DNA from: Clostridia bacterium
GTDB taxonomy: Bacteria; Bacillota; Clostridia; Christensenellales; CAG-1252
Assembly: GCA_009928745.1 (NCBI GenBank)
Contig: SACC01000007.1
Coordinates: 1 to 16,489 of the forward strand
Reading direction: 5' to 3'
Length of the DNA: 16,489 nucleotides
In this document: piece after piece, positions 7,463-14,215 of the stretch
How the letters are laid out: each line of letters starts with the position of its first letter
Numbering within the stretch: position 1 is the first letter of the stretch
The notes under the pieces: generated by a model
Databases searched by the model: none
Told to the model about the DNA's origin: nothing
Seen by the model: the letters and a program-made list of their open reading frames with translations, nothing else
Position numbers and translations under genes: made by a program

Positions 7463-7488
7463 GTGGACAAAAATATCTTTTTATCCAC
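7463..7488. repeat. 11-bp inverted repeat upstream of the DUF2804 promoter
   Basis: gtggacaaaaa (7463-7473) and tttttatccac (7478-7488) are inverted copies with one C/A mismatch and a 4-nt centre. The repeat starts 20 bp upstream of the -35 box on the minus strand. Its outer ends, TGTGGACAA and TTATCCACT, each differ by one base from a DnaA box. No gene is seen between 7390 and 7705; that stretch holds this repeat and two promoters. Confidence 0.7.
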
Positions 7489-7612
7489 TACGATAAGGGA
7501 TACGCGCTCGAGCATAAGACAATTTTAACATGTTTTAGATGCAAAATTCGCGGCATATTTTACCGACGAACGCAACTTACCGCGCCTATTGTGCAGGTTA
7601 GGTTTCTAGGTA

Positions 7613-7641
7613 TTGACAGTGCAAATTGCACCGAATATAAT
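7613..7641 (+). promoter_or_regulatory. Consensus sigma-A promoter of the lipoprotein-LytTR-DUF3021 operon
   Basis: TTGACA (7613-7618), a 17-bp spacer and TATAAT (7636-7641) match the sigma-A consensus at every position, the best promoter in the window. The leader to the ATG at 7706 would be about 58 nt. Such a strong promoter with a palindrome in the spacer suggests control by repression. Confidence 0.88.
7619..7631. promoter_or_regulatory. Palindromic operator candidate inside the promoter spacer
   Basis: GTGCAA-A-TTGCAC is a perfect 6-1-6 palindrome lying entirely between the -35 and -10 boxes. A dimeric repressor bound here would block RNA polymerase. LytTR proteins usually bind direct repeats, so the protein that binds here may be encoded elsewhere. 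Confidence 0.6.
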
Positions 7642-7705
7642 CAGGATAACGAACAAGAACCGCTCAAAAAGGTTGTGTTTGAAAAATAATCGGAGGTATG
7701 ATATA

Positions 7706-8395
7706 ATGAAAAAAACAATAATAACAATAGTATGCATAATACTCGTAATCGCAATTGCAGGAGTGTTTGTCGGGTGTAACTTAAATGACGAATTCGCCAA
7801 GTTGCAACGTGCGGTATCCGGCTCAATCGAATCAGCAAACAGCCTTGACAAGGCGGCCGCTCAAGACTTGGACAGCAACAATATGATATCAGCGGCGACT
7901 GAATTCGAAACCATAGTGATGTTGTCTGCAGACAGTGGATTATCTGAAGGCGGAGCGCTCACTGTCGGACAAAAGGTAATCGCCGTGATGGATTATCTCG
8001 ACGGTATCAAAGCAAAACAAACTTTACTTGATGCGGATGCAGCGGCAGTAAAGCTCGCATTCGCCGATTTTAAGGACAAAGTAAAGAGTTTTCGGAGCAG
8101 CGGCTTAACGCTATCTGCCGAAGATAAAGCAATTGTCGCCGCCTATATTGACGAAACGCTTGCGCTTAAGCAATCTATAACCGCAACTATAGGCAAAGTG
8201 TATGCAGCAATCCGTACTGCAAGGCAATCATACTCACTTGCGACTATTGATGAGGCGTTAGCGGTGTTAACCGATGCCGATGCGCAAATGACGATAAGAG
8301 TGAACTCAGTTGCTAGAGTAAATGAAATCCTTAGCGAGGTCAACGCAATGTTAGATGCAAAACTTAATCCGGAGCTAGAAGAGCAGGGAGAATAA
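7706..8395 (+). CDS. Putative helical lipoprotein, first gene of the LytTR operon
   Basis: 229-residue protein with a basic N-terminus, a hydrophobic stretch (about 4-22) and a Cys at residue 24 in F-V-G-C. This is a lipobox with Phe rather than Leu at -3, so lipidation is likely but not certain. The mature part is mostly Ala, Glu, Asp, Lys and Ser in long amphipathic helices and should form coiled coils outside the membrane. I recognise no family. The open frame reaches back to 7613, inside the promoter, so the start is at 7706, where GGAGG (7692-7696) lies 9 nt upstream. The stop codon TAA shares one base with the next ATG (TAATG), so it is translationally coupled to the LytTR regulator. 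It could be a sensor or substrate-binding partner for the regulator/membrane pair, but this is inferred from position only. Confidence 0.72.
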   Translation: MKKTIITIVCIILVIAIAGVFVGCNLNDEFAKLQRAVSGSIESANSLDKAAAQDLDSNNMISAATEFETIVMLSADSGLSEGGALTVGQKVIAVMDYLDGIKAKQTLLDADAAAVKLAFADFKDKVKSFRSSGLTLSAEDKAIVAAYIDETLALKQSITATIGKVYAAIRTARQSYSLATIDEALAVLTDADAQMTIRVNSVARVNEILSEVNAMLDAKLNPELEEQGE

Positions 8396-8841
8396 TGAAA
8401 ATTACCGTTGAGGAAATTGCCAATATTACAGAAACGGAAGTTATTGTAAAATGTAAAGAGCGTTGCGATAATGTGAATAGCATTATCGCTACTCTCCGTT
8501 TGTTTGACAATAACATTACCGTTAAAGCTGACGGCAAGGGCTTCTTAATCTCAGCGCCTGACATTTTCTACTTTGAAAACGTAGAGGATAAGGTCTTTTG
8601 TTATACCGAAAAAGAAGTGTACGAAACCTCGTACCGATTATACGAGTTGGAAAATATATTTGGCAACTCAACTTTTTTGAGAATAAATAAAACTATCATA
8701 CTTAATGCGAACAAGATAAAAAGCTTCAAAGCGGCGCTTAACGGTCGCATGGAGGCAAAACTTTTTAATGGTGAGATGGTGGAAATCTCCCGCAATTATG
8801 TGCCGGCATTAAAGCTAATGCTTGGAGGTAACAGAAAATGA
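8395..8841 (+). CDS. LytTR-type DNA-binding transcriptional regulator
   Basis: 148-residue regulator with a short N-terminal segment (1-45) in place of a response-regulator receiver, then a LytTR DNA-binding domain (about 48-145). Domain marks are A-P-D-I-F-Y-F-E-N-V near the domain start, F-L-R-I-N-K-T-I-I-L-N-A-N-K-I (94-108) and a closing V-E-I-S-R-N-Y-V-P-A-L-K (129-140). Stand-alone LytTR proteins of this size are usually encoded with a membrane protein that holds them inactive, as in the HdrRM and BrsRM systems of Streptococcus mutans. The next gene, overlapping by 4 bp (ATGA), encodes such a membrane protein. GGAG lies 4 nt before the ATG. It probably controls its own operon; direct AGGT-containing repeats lie just before the -35 box at 7595-7613, though they match the usual LytTR site poorly. 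Confidence 0.88.
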   Translation: MKITVEEIANITETEVIVKCKERCDNVNSIIATLRLFDNNITVKADGKGFLISAPDIFYFENVEDKVFCYTEKEVYETSYRLYELENIFGNSTFLRINKTIILNANKIKSFKAALNGRMEAKLFNGEMVEISRNYVPALKLMLGGNRK

Positions 8842-9263
8842 ATTACGGAGTAAAGAAGACTCTCAATAGATATGCAATAAGCTACACAATTATTAATATT
8901 GTGTTCTTCTTAATATGTTTTGCCGTCCAAAGACGGCTCAATATAACAATAGCGTTTTTGAAGGTAAGCGCGGGCGCCTTTATTATCTCAATATTCATTA
9001 CACTTGCCGTAACACTTTTCAAAATGAAGAAAGGCAACGAAATACTGCGTATAGCGTTAGGTTTTGTCGCGCTTTCTCCTATTGTGGCGATTGCAAGATT
9101 TATATTCGGGATAGCGGTATTCAGATATAGTTTTGTGATATATCTTTTTGCGCTGCTTTGCGCAGTGATTTATAGCGTTGCAATAATCGTTGTTGCAACA
9201 AGGGCAAAAAAAGAGGAAAGAACGCTTAATGACCTATTGAACCGCAAGGACGATAATAAATAA
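8838..9263 (+). CDS. DUF3021 family four-helix membrane protein
   Basis: 141-residue protein with four hydrophobic segments (about 13-29, 39-61, 72-92 and 98-121) and a charged, lysine- and glutamate-rich cytoplasmic tail (123-141). Size, topology and position directly after a LytTR gene match DUF3021, the membrane partner in many Gram-positive LytTR pairs. In studied streptococcal pairs the membrane protein inhibits its regulator, so the same role is inferred here. Translation is coupled to the LytTR gene by a 4-bp ATGA overlap, and GGAGG (8824-8828) inside that gene is 9 nt before the ATG. The sequence does not show what signal it senses. Confidence 0.78.
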   Translation: MNYGVKKTLNRYAISYTIINIVFFLICFAVQRRLNITIAFLKVSAGAFIISIFITLAVTLFKMKKGNEILRIALGFVALSPIVAIARFIFGIAVFRYSFVIYLFALLCAVIYSVAIIVVATRAKKEERTLNDLLNRKDDNK

Positions 9264-9300
9264 ACAAAACTAGCGCAGTTAAGATTATAGCGAGGTAAAA

Positions 9301-10563
9301 ATGAAGCGAATCATATATTTTATATCAACAGTAATAATAATCTGCTCACTATTCGCTATAACAGGCTGCAGTAATAACCAACAAAACAGTGGTTTTATGC
9401 GAGCTGAGGATTCCCCTGACGGTTATGCCGCTGTATATTTGCCGGACGGGGGCGCTATAAAAATAGTGCAGCTTACAGATATACACCTTGAATATTTTTT
9501 GGGTACTGACGAGAGTTTATGGCATACCAACGGAATAGCGGGAGATAACGCTTCCACGATTGCAATGCTTGACAAAATGCTTGCCGCGCTTGAACCTGAT
9601 TTGATTATAATTACCGGTGACGCGCTGCGAACATGGACCCGCGATAATTTTACCGAATACAGACAACTTGCCGAGATTTTTGAGAGCCGTAATATCCCTT
9701 GGATGCCGATATTCGGCAATCACGAATTTGAATACAGCTGCGAAGCCTATCAGCATACGCCCGAACAACTCGCCGAAGCGCTGATAGAATATCCGCATTG
9801 TTTAATGAGCAAAGGAGATTGCGCCGACGGAGTTGGCAATTACTTTGTGAATATAAAGGATAAAAATCAAAACATTATATATACGCTTTGCGCACTTGAC
9901 TGCGTCTTTGACCGCAAATACGATACCGGCGGCATTGCCGAGGGTTGGTCTTATATCAGAACCGATGCGCAGATTGAGTGGTATGAAAGACATATCCGCG
10001 CAATATCTGCCCTGCAATACGGCAAAAAAAGCGCTGCGGTAATACCTTCGATGGCATTTATGCATACCCCCGTGCCGGAGGTATTAACAGCATGGGAAAG
10101 CGCCTGGAACGGCGGCAATCCTACCGCGGCGTATCATTACGGGCGTTTGCTGACGGGCAAAAGCACCTATCAAAACTATATGGGTGAGGACGCATTTTTT
10201 AATAAGGCGGTAGAATTAGGCAGTACAAAAGCAATGTTTTTCGGGCATCATCACGATAATGATTTTAGCGTGGATTATCAGGGAATAAGATTAACCGCCG
10301 GACAAATGAGCACAAACAATATGGATTACCGTATAGGCTCCACATTATCGGGTCTCAAGTTTACCGAATATGATTTTACGAGACTGCTTACCTACGGCGA
10401 TAACCGTGGAGTAACCGAAATAGCGCTCACAGCGTCAGGAGAGTTCACCATTACCCCGCGTTACGCAAGAGTCGTATGCGAAGATTATGTATGCTGGGCG
10501 ACAGATTACGACGCGGTTATTCAAAAGCTTATAAAACGCGGAATAACGGTAACAATCGAATAA
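9301..10563 (+). CDS. Lipoprotein metallophosphoesterase
   Basis: 420-residue calcineurin-like phosphoesterase exported as a lipoprotein. The signal sequence ends in a clear lipobox, I-T-G-C, with Cys23. The metal-binding blocks are in order: T-D-I-H (Asp60, His62), I-T-G-D (Asp107), G-N-H-E (Asn140, His141), F-M-H-T-P (His255) and G-H-H-H-D-N-D (316-321). The layout resembles the Dcr2-like / purple-acid-phosphatase-related group, which hydrolyses phosphate monoesters or diesters with a two-metal centre. The enzyme should sit on the outer face of the membrane. GAGG (9292-9295) is 5 nt before the ATG. It lies 37 bp after the DUF3021 gene with no promoter or terminator between, so it is probably the last gene of that operon and could be an output of the LytTR regulator. 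The substrate is unknown. Confidence 0.87.
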   Translation: MKRIIYFISTVIIICSLFAITGCSNNQQNSGFMRAEDSPDGYAAVYLPDGGAIKIVQLTDIHLEYFLGTDESLWHTNGIAGDNASTIAMLDKMLAALEPDLIIITGDALRTWTRDNFTEYRQLAEIFESRNIPWMPIFGNHEFEYSCEAYQHTPEQLAEALIEYPHCLMSKGDCADGVGNYFVNIKDKNQNIIYTLCALDCVFDRKYDTGGIAEGWSYIRTDAQIEWYERHIRAISALQYGKKSAAVIPSMAFMHTPVPEVLTAWESAWNGGNPTAAYHYGRLLTGKSTYQNYMGEDAFFNKAVELGSTKAMFFGHHHDNDFSVDYQGIRLTAGQMSTNNMDYRIGSTLSGLKFTEYDFTRLLTYGDNRGVTEIALTASGEFTITPRYARVVCEDYVCWATDYDAVIQKLIKRGITVTIE

Positions 10564-10607
10564 GAAAAATATTAGAATATTATGTTACATTAATTGCTGT
10601 ATAATAT

Positions 10608-10636
10608 TTGACCCTCTTGCATAAATGTTGTATAAT
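10608..10636 (+). promoter_or_regulatory. Promoter of the DEAD-box helicase gene
   Basis: TTGACC (10608-10613), a 17-bp spacer and TATAAT (10631-10636). Only one base differs from the sigma-A consensus. Transcription would start near 10643, about 15-20 nt before the leader hairpin. Confidence 0.82.
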
Positions 10637-10657
10637 TATATAAAATAAATGTAATGG

Positions 10658-10689
10658 GAAGGTGCAAATTATTTTTTGCACTTTTTTTT
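10658..10689 (+). terminator. Terminator-like hairpin in the helicase leader (possible attenuator)
   Basis: gtgcaaa (10662-10668) pairs with tttgcac (10675-10681) around a 6-nt loop. Eight T residues follow (10682-10689), and weaker pairs extend the stem back to 10658. The next bases are the ribosome binding site AAGGAG (10690-10695). Because it lies between promoter and gene, it would reduce helicase expression unless passed. It may also stop read-through from the upstream operon. Confidence 0.72.
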
Positions 10690-10699
10690 AAGGAGATAT

Positions 10700-11932
10700 A
10701 TGTTTAACCATTTAAATTTGTCAGAAGAGATTTTGAAAGCGCTTGAAAGTAAGGGCTTTGAGAATCCCACAGAGATACAGGAAAAGTGCATACCGCTAAT
10801 TTTCGCCGGTAGAGATATTTTCGGCAGATCCAAGACCGGCTCGGGCAAAACCTTCGCTTTCAGTCTGCCGGCAATTGATATGGTGGATGTGGAAATGCCC
10901 GCAGTACAGGTACTGATTGTATGCCCAACCAGAGAACTTGCGGTACAGGTTGCGGACGAAACAAGAAAAGCAACTCTTTATAAAGAAGCTTGCGCAATAG
11001 CCTGCGTATATGGCGGCGCAAGTATGATTAATCAGATTACCGCGCTCAAAAGAGCTAAGATAGTAGTAGGTACGCCGGGCAGATTGATGGATCACTTGAG
11101 ACGCCGCACACTAAGGCTTAACAATGTTAAACTGGTAGTGCTAGACGAAGCGGACGTAATGCTCAATATGGGCTTTAGAGAAGATATTGAGACTATATTG
11201 ATCAGCGTACCAAGAGAAAGACAGACGGTAATGTTTTCGGCTACTATGCCCCCCGCAATCAAAGCGATTACCAAAATGTATTTGAAAAATCCCGAATATG
11301 TCGAGATAGGCGAGCTTAATACCACGCTTGTGGAGATAGAACAGAGTTATGTAAGAACTAACTTGACAGGCAAAAGACAAGCGATTGTCGAGCTGTTCCA
11401 AAAACTTTCTCCCCAAAGCAGCATAGTTTTTTGTAATACCAAGAGAATGACCGATATAATAGCGCGTGTGCTAACTACTAATGGTTTTAATGCGCAGGCG
11501 CTCAACGGCGATATGCGTCAGGCAGAAAGAAAAAGGACATTGGACGCATTTAAGGCTCACACTATCGATGTGCTTGTTGCAAGCGACGTAGCGGCAAGAG
11601 GACTTGATATTGACAATCTTGATTATATTTTCAACTATGATTTACCGTTAGATGTGGAATATTATATTCACCGTATGGGCAGAACCGGTAGAGCCGGCAA
11701 AAGCGGCAGTGTTATTACCCTTATTAATAATTCGGATGAATTGATTACACTCAAAAAGTACAAGCAAGCCACAAAGTCCGACCTTAACGAGCATAAATTG
11801 TCTCAATCATTGTCGACTTTTGAAGATATTGTGGGTGAAAAAGCTCCAGAAAAATCTGTAATTTACGGCGCAAGCGCATATAAGAGTAAAACAGGCAAAT
11901 TTATTCCTTTCGCCAAGCGCTCAAGACGGTAA
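10700..11932 (+). CDS. DEAD-box ATP-dependent RNA helicase
   Basis: 410-residue helicase that unwinds RNA duplexes using ATP; in Gram-positive bacteria such enzymes act in ribosome assembly, mRNA decay and cold growth. All core motifs are visible: the Q-motif region (F-E-N-P-T-E-I-Q, 20-27), Walker A K-T-G-S-G-K-T (45-51), P-T-R-E-L (76-80), T-P-G-R (125-128), D-E-A-D (149-152), S-A-T (180-182), the V-A-S-D-V-A-A-R-G-L-D-I block (293-304) and H-R-M-G-R-T-G-R (324-331). The C-terminal extension after about 360 is short and basic, without the RNA-binding domain of DbpA or the long tail of CshA. The open frame starts at 10676 inside the leader hairpin. AAGGAG with a 4-nt spacer makes 10700 the start, giving the usual N-terminus M-F-x-x-L-N-L-S. 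It is a single-gene unit. The exact paralogue cannot be assigned. Confidence 0.93.
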   Translation: MFNHLNLSEEILKALESKGFENPTEIQEKCIPLIFAGRDIFGRSKTGSGKTFAFSLPAIDMVDVEMPAVQVLIVCPTRELAVQVADETRKATLYKEACAIACVYGGASMINQITALKRAKIVVGTPGRLMDHLRRRTLRLNNVKLVVLDEADVMLNMGFREDIETILISVPRERQTVMFSATMPPAIKAITKMYLKNPEYVEIGELNTTLVEIEQSYVRTNLTGKRQAIVELFQKLSPQSSIVFCNTKRMTDIIARVLTTNGFNAQALNGDMRQAERKRTLDAFKAHTIDVLVASDVAARGLDIDNLDYIFNYDLPLDVEYYIHRMGRTGRAGKSGSVITLINNSDELITLKKYKQATKSDLNEHKLSQSLSTFEDIVGEKAPEKSVIYGASAYKSKTGKFIPFAKRSRR

Positions 11933-11992
11933 TCTTATTATTTCTAACATCTAATATTCAATGCAAAAGGCGTTGTTTATGTATACTCCATG

Positions 11993-12036
11993 AAGGGGAC
12001 GCTCGCAATATAATATTTGCCAAGTTCCCCTTTTTT
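11993..12036 (+). terminator. Intrinsic terminator downstream of the helicase gene
   Basis: aaggggac near 11993-12000 pairs with gttcccctt near 12024-12032, with one bulged base. A weak inner stem (gcaa 12004-12007 / ttgc 12017-12020) lies within the loop, and a T-run ends at 12036. It lies about 60 nt after the helicase stop codon. Confidence 0.7.
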
Positions 12037-12057
12037 CAAGATATATATATCTTGAAA
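12034..12057. repeat. Perfect 24-bp palindrome
   Basis: The arms tttcaagatata / tatatcttgaaa are exact reverse complements with no spacer. It begins inside the T-run of the terminator at 11993-12036, so it could be a second hairpin or a protein-binding site. It is part of a 349-bp stretch (11933-12281) without a gene, which also holds two hairpins and a promoter. Confidence 0.85.
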
Positions 12058-12096
12058 TTCATCTTTTCAGGATTTTGATATCAATGAACTACGGCT

Positions 12097-12123
12097 AAAA
12101 GCGTGGGGTTGCCGCCGCTTTTT
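12097..12123 (+). terminator. Second hairpin with T-run, possible terminator
   Basis: aaaagcg (12097-12103) pairs with cgctttt (12116-12122) around a GC-rich loop of 12 nt, followed by a further T (12123). It could be the end of a small RNA read from the intergenic region, or a back-up terminator for the helicase gene. Confidence 0.45.
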
Positions 12124-12176
12124 GATAGCTTATTCTTTAAAATTTTCTTTTTCCATATCTAATATTTAATCTGCCA

Positions 12177-12205
12177 TTGACAACCGTATTATCTTGTGGT
12201 AAATT
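12177..12205 (+). promoter_or_regulatory. Promoter of the 3-TM protein / LemA / TPM operon
   Basis: TTGACA (12177-12182), a 17-bp spacer and TAAATT (12200-12205), with TG and one base directly before the -10 box. Transcription would start near 12212, leaving a leader of about 70 nt. Confidence 0.75.
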
Positions 12206-12281
12206 ATTCTTGTGCAAAGCCGTACAATATGCTTTTTTGATTTGTAGTGGCATAAGTTCGTGATAAGGAGGGTTCAATACT

Positions 12282-12671
12282 ATGGGTATGCTGGCAATTG
12301 CTTGCGTTATAAGTTTTTTTGCTCAATTATTATTATTGACCTCGGCGTACCGTATGGACAAATATCTTAAACCGTTAAAGCTTTTTCCACGCAGAGACCT
12401 TCCGTCATTTCAAAAAAACATTTCGATTTTTTATAAAAAATTAGAGCGCAAGGACTTTCTTATATATTCGGTTGCGCTACAATATCTATCCTACATACTT
12501 GCCCCTGCAATTCTTATCCTTTTCTTTATTGCGCTAATTATTAAGAATGGCGATTTCAGCTTCATTATTGCGGTAACTTCATTCTGTATTATGGGACTGG
12601 ATACCCTTCTGCTTTGTTTTGAAATGGTCATGCTGACCTTTTTTGATAAAAAAACTTTTGGAGATGAGTAA
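12282..12671 (+). CDS. Small membrane protein with three predicted helices, LemA operon
   Basis: 129-residue protein with hydrophobic segments at about 3-22, 60-87 and 92-120, and a basic loop (24-59) rich in Lys, Arg and Pro between the first two. I recognise no family. AAGGAGG (12265-12271) is 10 nt before the ATG; a second in-frame ATG at 12288 is farther from it. The stop codon is one base before the start of the LemA gene, so the two are translated from the same message and probably act together. It could be a membrane partner of LemA or TPM proteins, which often sit with poorly conserved membrane proteins. That is inferred from position. Confidence 0.75.
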   Translation: MGMLAIACVISFFAQLLLLTSAYRMDKYLKPLKLFPRRDLPSFQKNISIFYKKLERKDFLIYSVALQYLSYILAPAILILFFIALIIKNGDFSFIIAVTSFCIMGLDTLLLCFEMVMLTFFDKKTFGDE

Positions 12672-12672
12672 A

Positions 12673-13239
12673 ATGAACAAAAAACTTGTAATGATTATCC
12701 CTATTGCAATAGTCGTAATAATACTTATTATTTTGCTTTCTTCCGTGCTGATAAGCTACAACAGCACGGTAGCGATGCGAGAGGATATTGACGGATACGA
12801 AGCTCAGATAATGAACCGTCTGCAACAGCGCCATGACAAGATGACGCAGATTCTTGCTGCAGTCAACGGGTTGGAGGCGCATGCCGAGACAATATATCAA
12901 ATGATTGTGGACGCGCGAGCGGCGTACGCTGCAGCGCAAAGCGCAGAGGAGTTTATGGCTGCTGACGCGCTGGAGTCGGCGGCGCTTAGTAATTTGTTGC
13001 TAATCGTAGAAGATAATCCGAATATTACAGCTACAGGTTTATACACCACATATGTGTATGAAGTGAGCGGTATGGAGAACGCGCTTGCTGTGTCAAGACG
13101 CGATTTTAACGAAGCGGTGAGATTATATAACACAAAAGCAAAACAATTCCCGCGTGTTATGTATATCGGAATGTTCAATATGGAGAGAGAGATGGAGTAT
13201 TGGCCGGTGCCTGAGGGAGTTGAGGAAATACCTTCCTAA
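12673..13239 (+). CDS. LemA family protein
   Basis: 188-residue LemA protein: a lysine-rich N-terminus, one membrane helix (about 4-27) and a long helical domain outside. Family marks are Y-N just after the helix (29-30), L-Q-Q-R-H-D (50-55) and the C-terminal block E-N-A-L-A-V-S-R-R-D-F-N-E-A-V-R (135-150) followed by L-Y-N and F-P (159-160). The molecular role of LemA proteins is poorly known; they are often next to TPM-domain genes, as here. The open frame begins at 12643 inside the previous gene. GGAG (12660-12663) is 9 nt before the ATG at 12673, which also gives the normal N-terminus. The TPM gene follows after 4 bp, so all three genes form an operon. Confidence 0.9.
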   Translation: MNKKLVMIIPIAIVVIILIILLSSVLISYNSTVAMREDIDGYEAQIMNRLQQRHDKMTQILAAVNGLEAHAETIYQMIVDARAAYAAAQSAEEFMAADALESAALSNLLLIVEDNPNITATGLYTTYVYEVSGMENALAVSRRDFNEAVRLYNTKAKQFPRVMYIGMFNMEREMEYWPVPEGVEEIPS

Positions 13240-13243
13240 GGTT

Positions 13244-14029
13244 ATGGCAAAAAATGCTTTTAAAATCGTAATATTTTTATTATTAACGGCAGCCGTATCG
13301 GCGCTGCTGTTTTCCTGTTCGGCTAATAAATACCCGCGTCCTACTAAGGATTATTATATCAACGATTTTGCAGACGTACTGTTGCCGGGCACTAAGTTAA
13401 CGATACTGAATGAAAGCGAGCGCTTATACGAAAACACAAAGGATGAGGTGGACGGCGGCGCGCAGGTTGTTGTGGCTACAATGCTTTTGGAAAACGAGGA
13501 GCAGCTTGGCGAAATAGACAGGACAGAGCTTTTTAGACAGTGGCGTATTGGTAAAAACGATATGGGCTTGCTGGTATTGCTTTTGTTCACTGAAGATGAA
13601 GAGGAAAAGTATCTGATAAGCGCCGAGATAGAAATCGGTTATCGTATGGAGCAATATATTACAGCAGCTGAGGCGGGTACTCTTATCGAGACTTGTCTGT
13701 TCAATCCCGAATGGGAAGGCTCGCTGGATATGGGGTTAGGAGAATTATATTACGAGTTGCTGTCTATTATTTACGTTAAAGCTTACGGTTACGGTTCTTT
13801 TAATTATGATATGGAAGACTATCGCGCATATATTATTGCTGAGGAAGACTACAGTTTGGATATACCAATGAGTCTTATCGCATATATATTCTCGCCTTAT
13901 TCGTCCGTATGGGCAAAACTATTCGCTATTCTGCCTATAATATTATTAAGCGGCGGAGGGTTCGGAGCAATTTTTATAAGAAGGCGCGGAGGCGGCGGGT
14001 CAAGCGGAGGCTATGGGGCAAGAAGATAG
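13244..14029 (+). CDS. TPM-domain lipoprotein (YgcG-like)
   Basis: 261-residue protein with a TPM domain (TLP18.3/Psb32/MOLO-1 fold). The hydrophobic start (8-24) ends in a lipobox, L-F-S-C (22-25), so it is probably a lipoprotein with a second anchor. The domain (about 38-180) starts with Y-Y-I-N-D-F-A-D-V-L and contains N-D-M-G-L-L-V-L-L-L (105-114) and E-I-G-Y-R-M-E-Q-Y-I (130-139), typical of YgcG proteins. A C-terminal membrane helix (about 224-246) leads to R-R-R and a Gly/Ser-rich tail, another trait of the group. Plant relatives help repair photosystem II; bacterial roles are unclear, possibly envelope quality control with LemA. The open frame starts at 13154 inside the LemA gene, but the ATG at 13244 is 4 bp after the LemA stop and gives the signal sequence. 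The ribosome binding site is weak (AAGG). Confidence 0.87.
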   Translation: MAKNAFKIVIFLLLTAAVSALLFSCSANKYPRPTKDYYINDFADVLLPGTKLTILNESERLYENTKDEVDGGAQVVVATMLLENEEQLGEIDRTELFRQWRIGKNDMGLLVLLLFTEDEEEKYLISAEIEIGYRMEQYITAAEAGTLIETCLFNPEWEGSLDMGLGELYYELLSIIYVKAYGYGSFNYDMEDYRAYIIAEEDYSLDIPMSLIAYIFSPYSSVWAKLFAILPIILLSGGGFGAIFIRRRGGGGSSGGYGARR

Positions 14030-14085
14030 CGATTGAGAATTGATCTGGTATTGATGAAATAGTAAAAAATAAACAAAATTCATCT

Positions 14086-14117
14086 AAATTCCCCGCAAGA
14101 TTATGCGGGGGATTTTT
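14086..14117 (+). terminator. Strong intrinsic terminator after the TPM gene
   Basis: ccccgca (14091-14097) pairs with tgcgggg (14104-14110) around a 6-nt loop. Additional A-T pairs extend the stem outward and a T-run follows. It ends the LemA/TPM operon. Confidence 0.9.
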
Positions 14118-14177
14118 GAGTATACTTTCTACTTATATATTTCCATTGATATTAAAATACTGTTATCCAATTTATAT

Positions 14178-14207
14178 TTGACAATTATTTAATAAATAAG
14201 TTAAAGT
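14178..14207 (+). promoter_or_regulatory. Promoter of the OFA-type transporter gene
   Basis: A perfect -35 box TTGACA (14178-14183) is followed by a weak -10, TTAAAG (14201-14206) at 17 bp or TAAAGT (14202-14207) at 18 bp. The weak -10 suggests a need for an activator or low expression. Confidence 0.55.
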
Positions 14208-14215
14208 AAGTGTAC

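Noticed and set aside
7462..7489. Part of a replication origin
   Set aside because: Only two DnaA-like boxes are present, there is no dnaA, dnaN or other replication gene, and no cluster of boxes or AT-rich unwinding repeats.
7390..7515. N-terminal extension of the DUF2804 protein
   Set aside because: The extra 42 codons overlap the gene's own promoter, carry no ribosome binding site and look unlike the family; AAGGAG marks 7389 as the start.
7594..7615. Canonical LytTR binding site upstream of the operon
   Set aside because: AGGTTA and AGGTAT repeats are present, but they match the usual LytTR 9-mer poorly and their spacing of 13 bp start to start is too short.
7613..7705. N-terminal extension of the lipoprotein
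   Set aside because: It would start inside the -35 box of the promoter and would displace the signal peptide; GGAGG supports 7706.
10676..10699. Eight extra residues at the helicase N-terminus
   Set aside because: They would start inside the leader hairpin, and AAGGAG at 10690-10695 points to the ATG at 10700.
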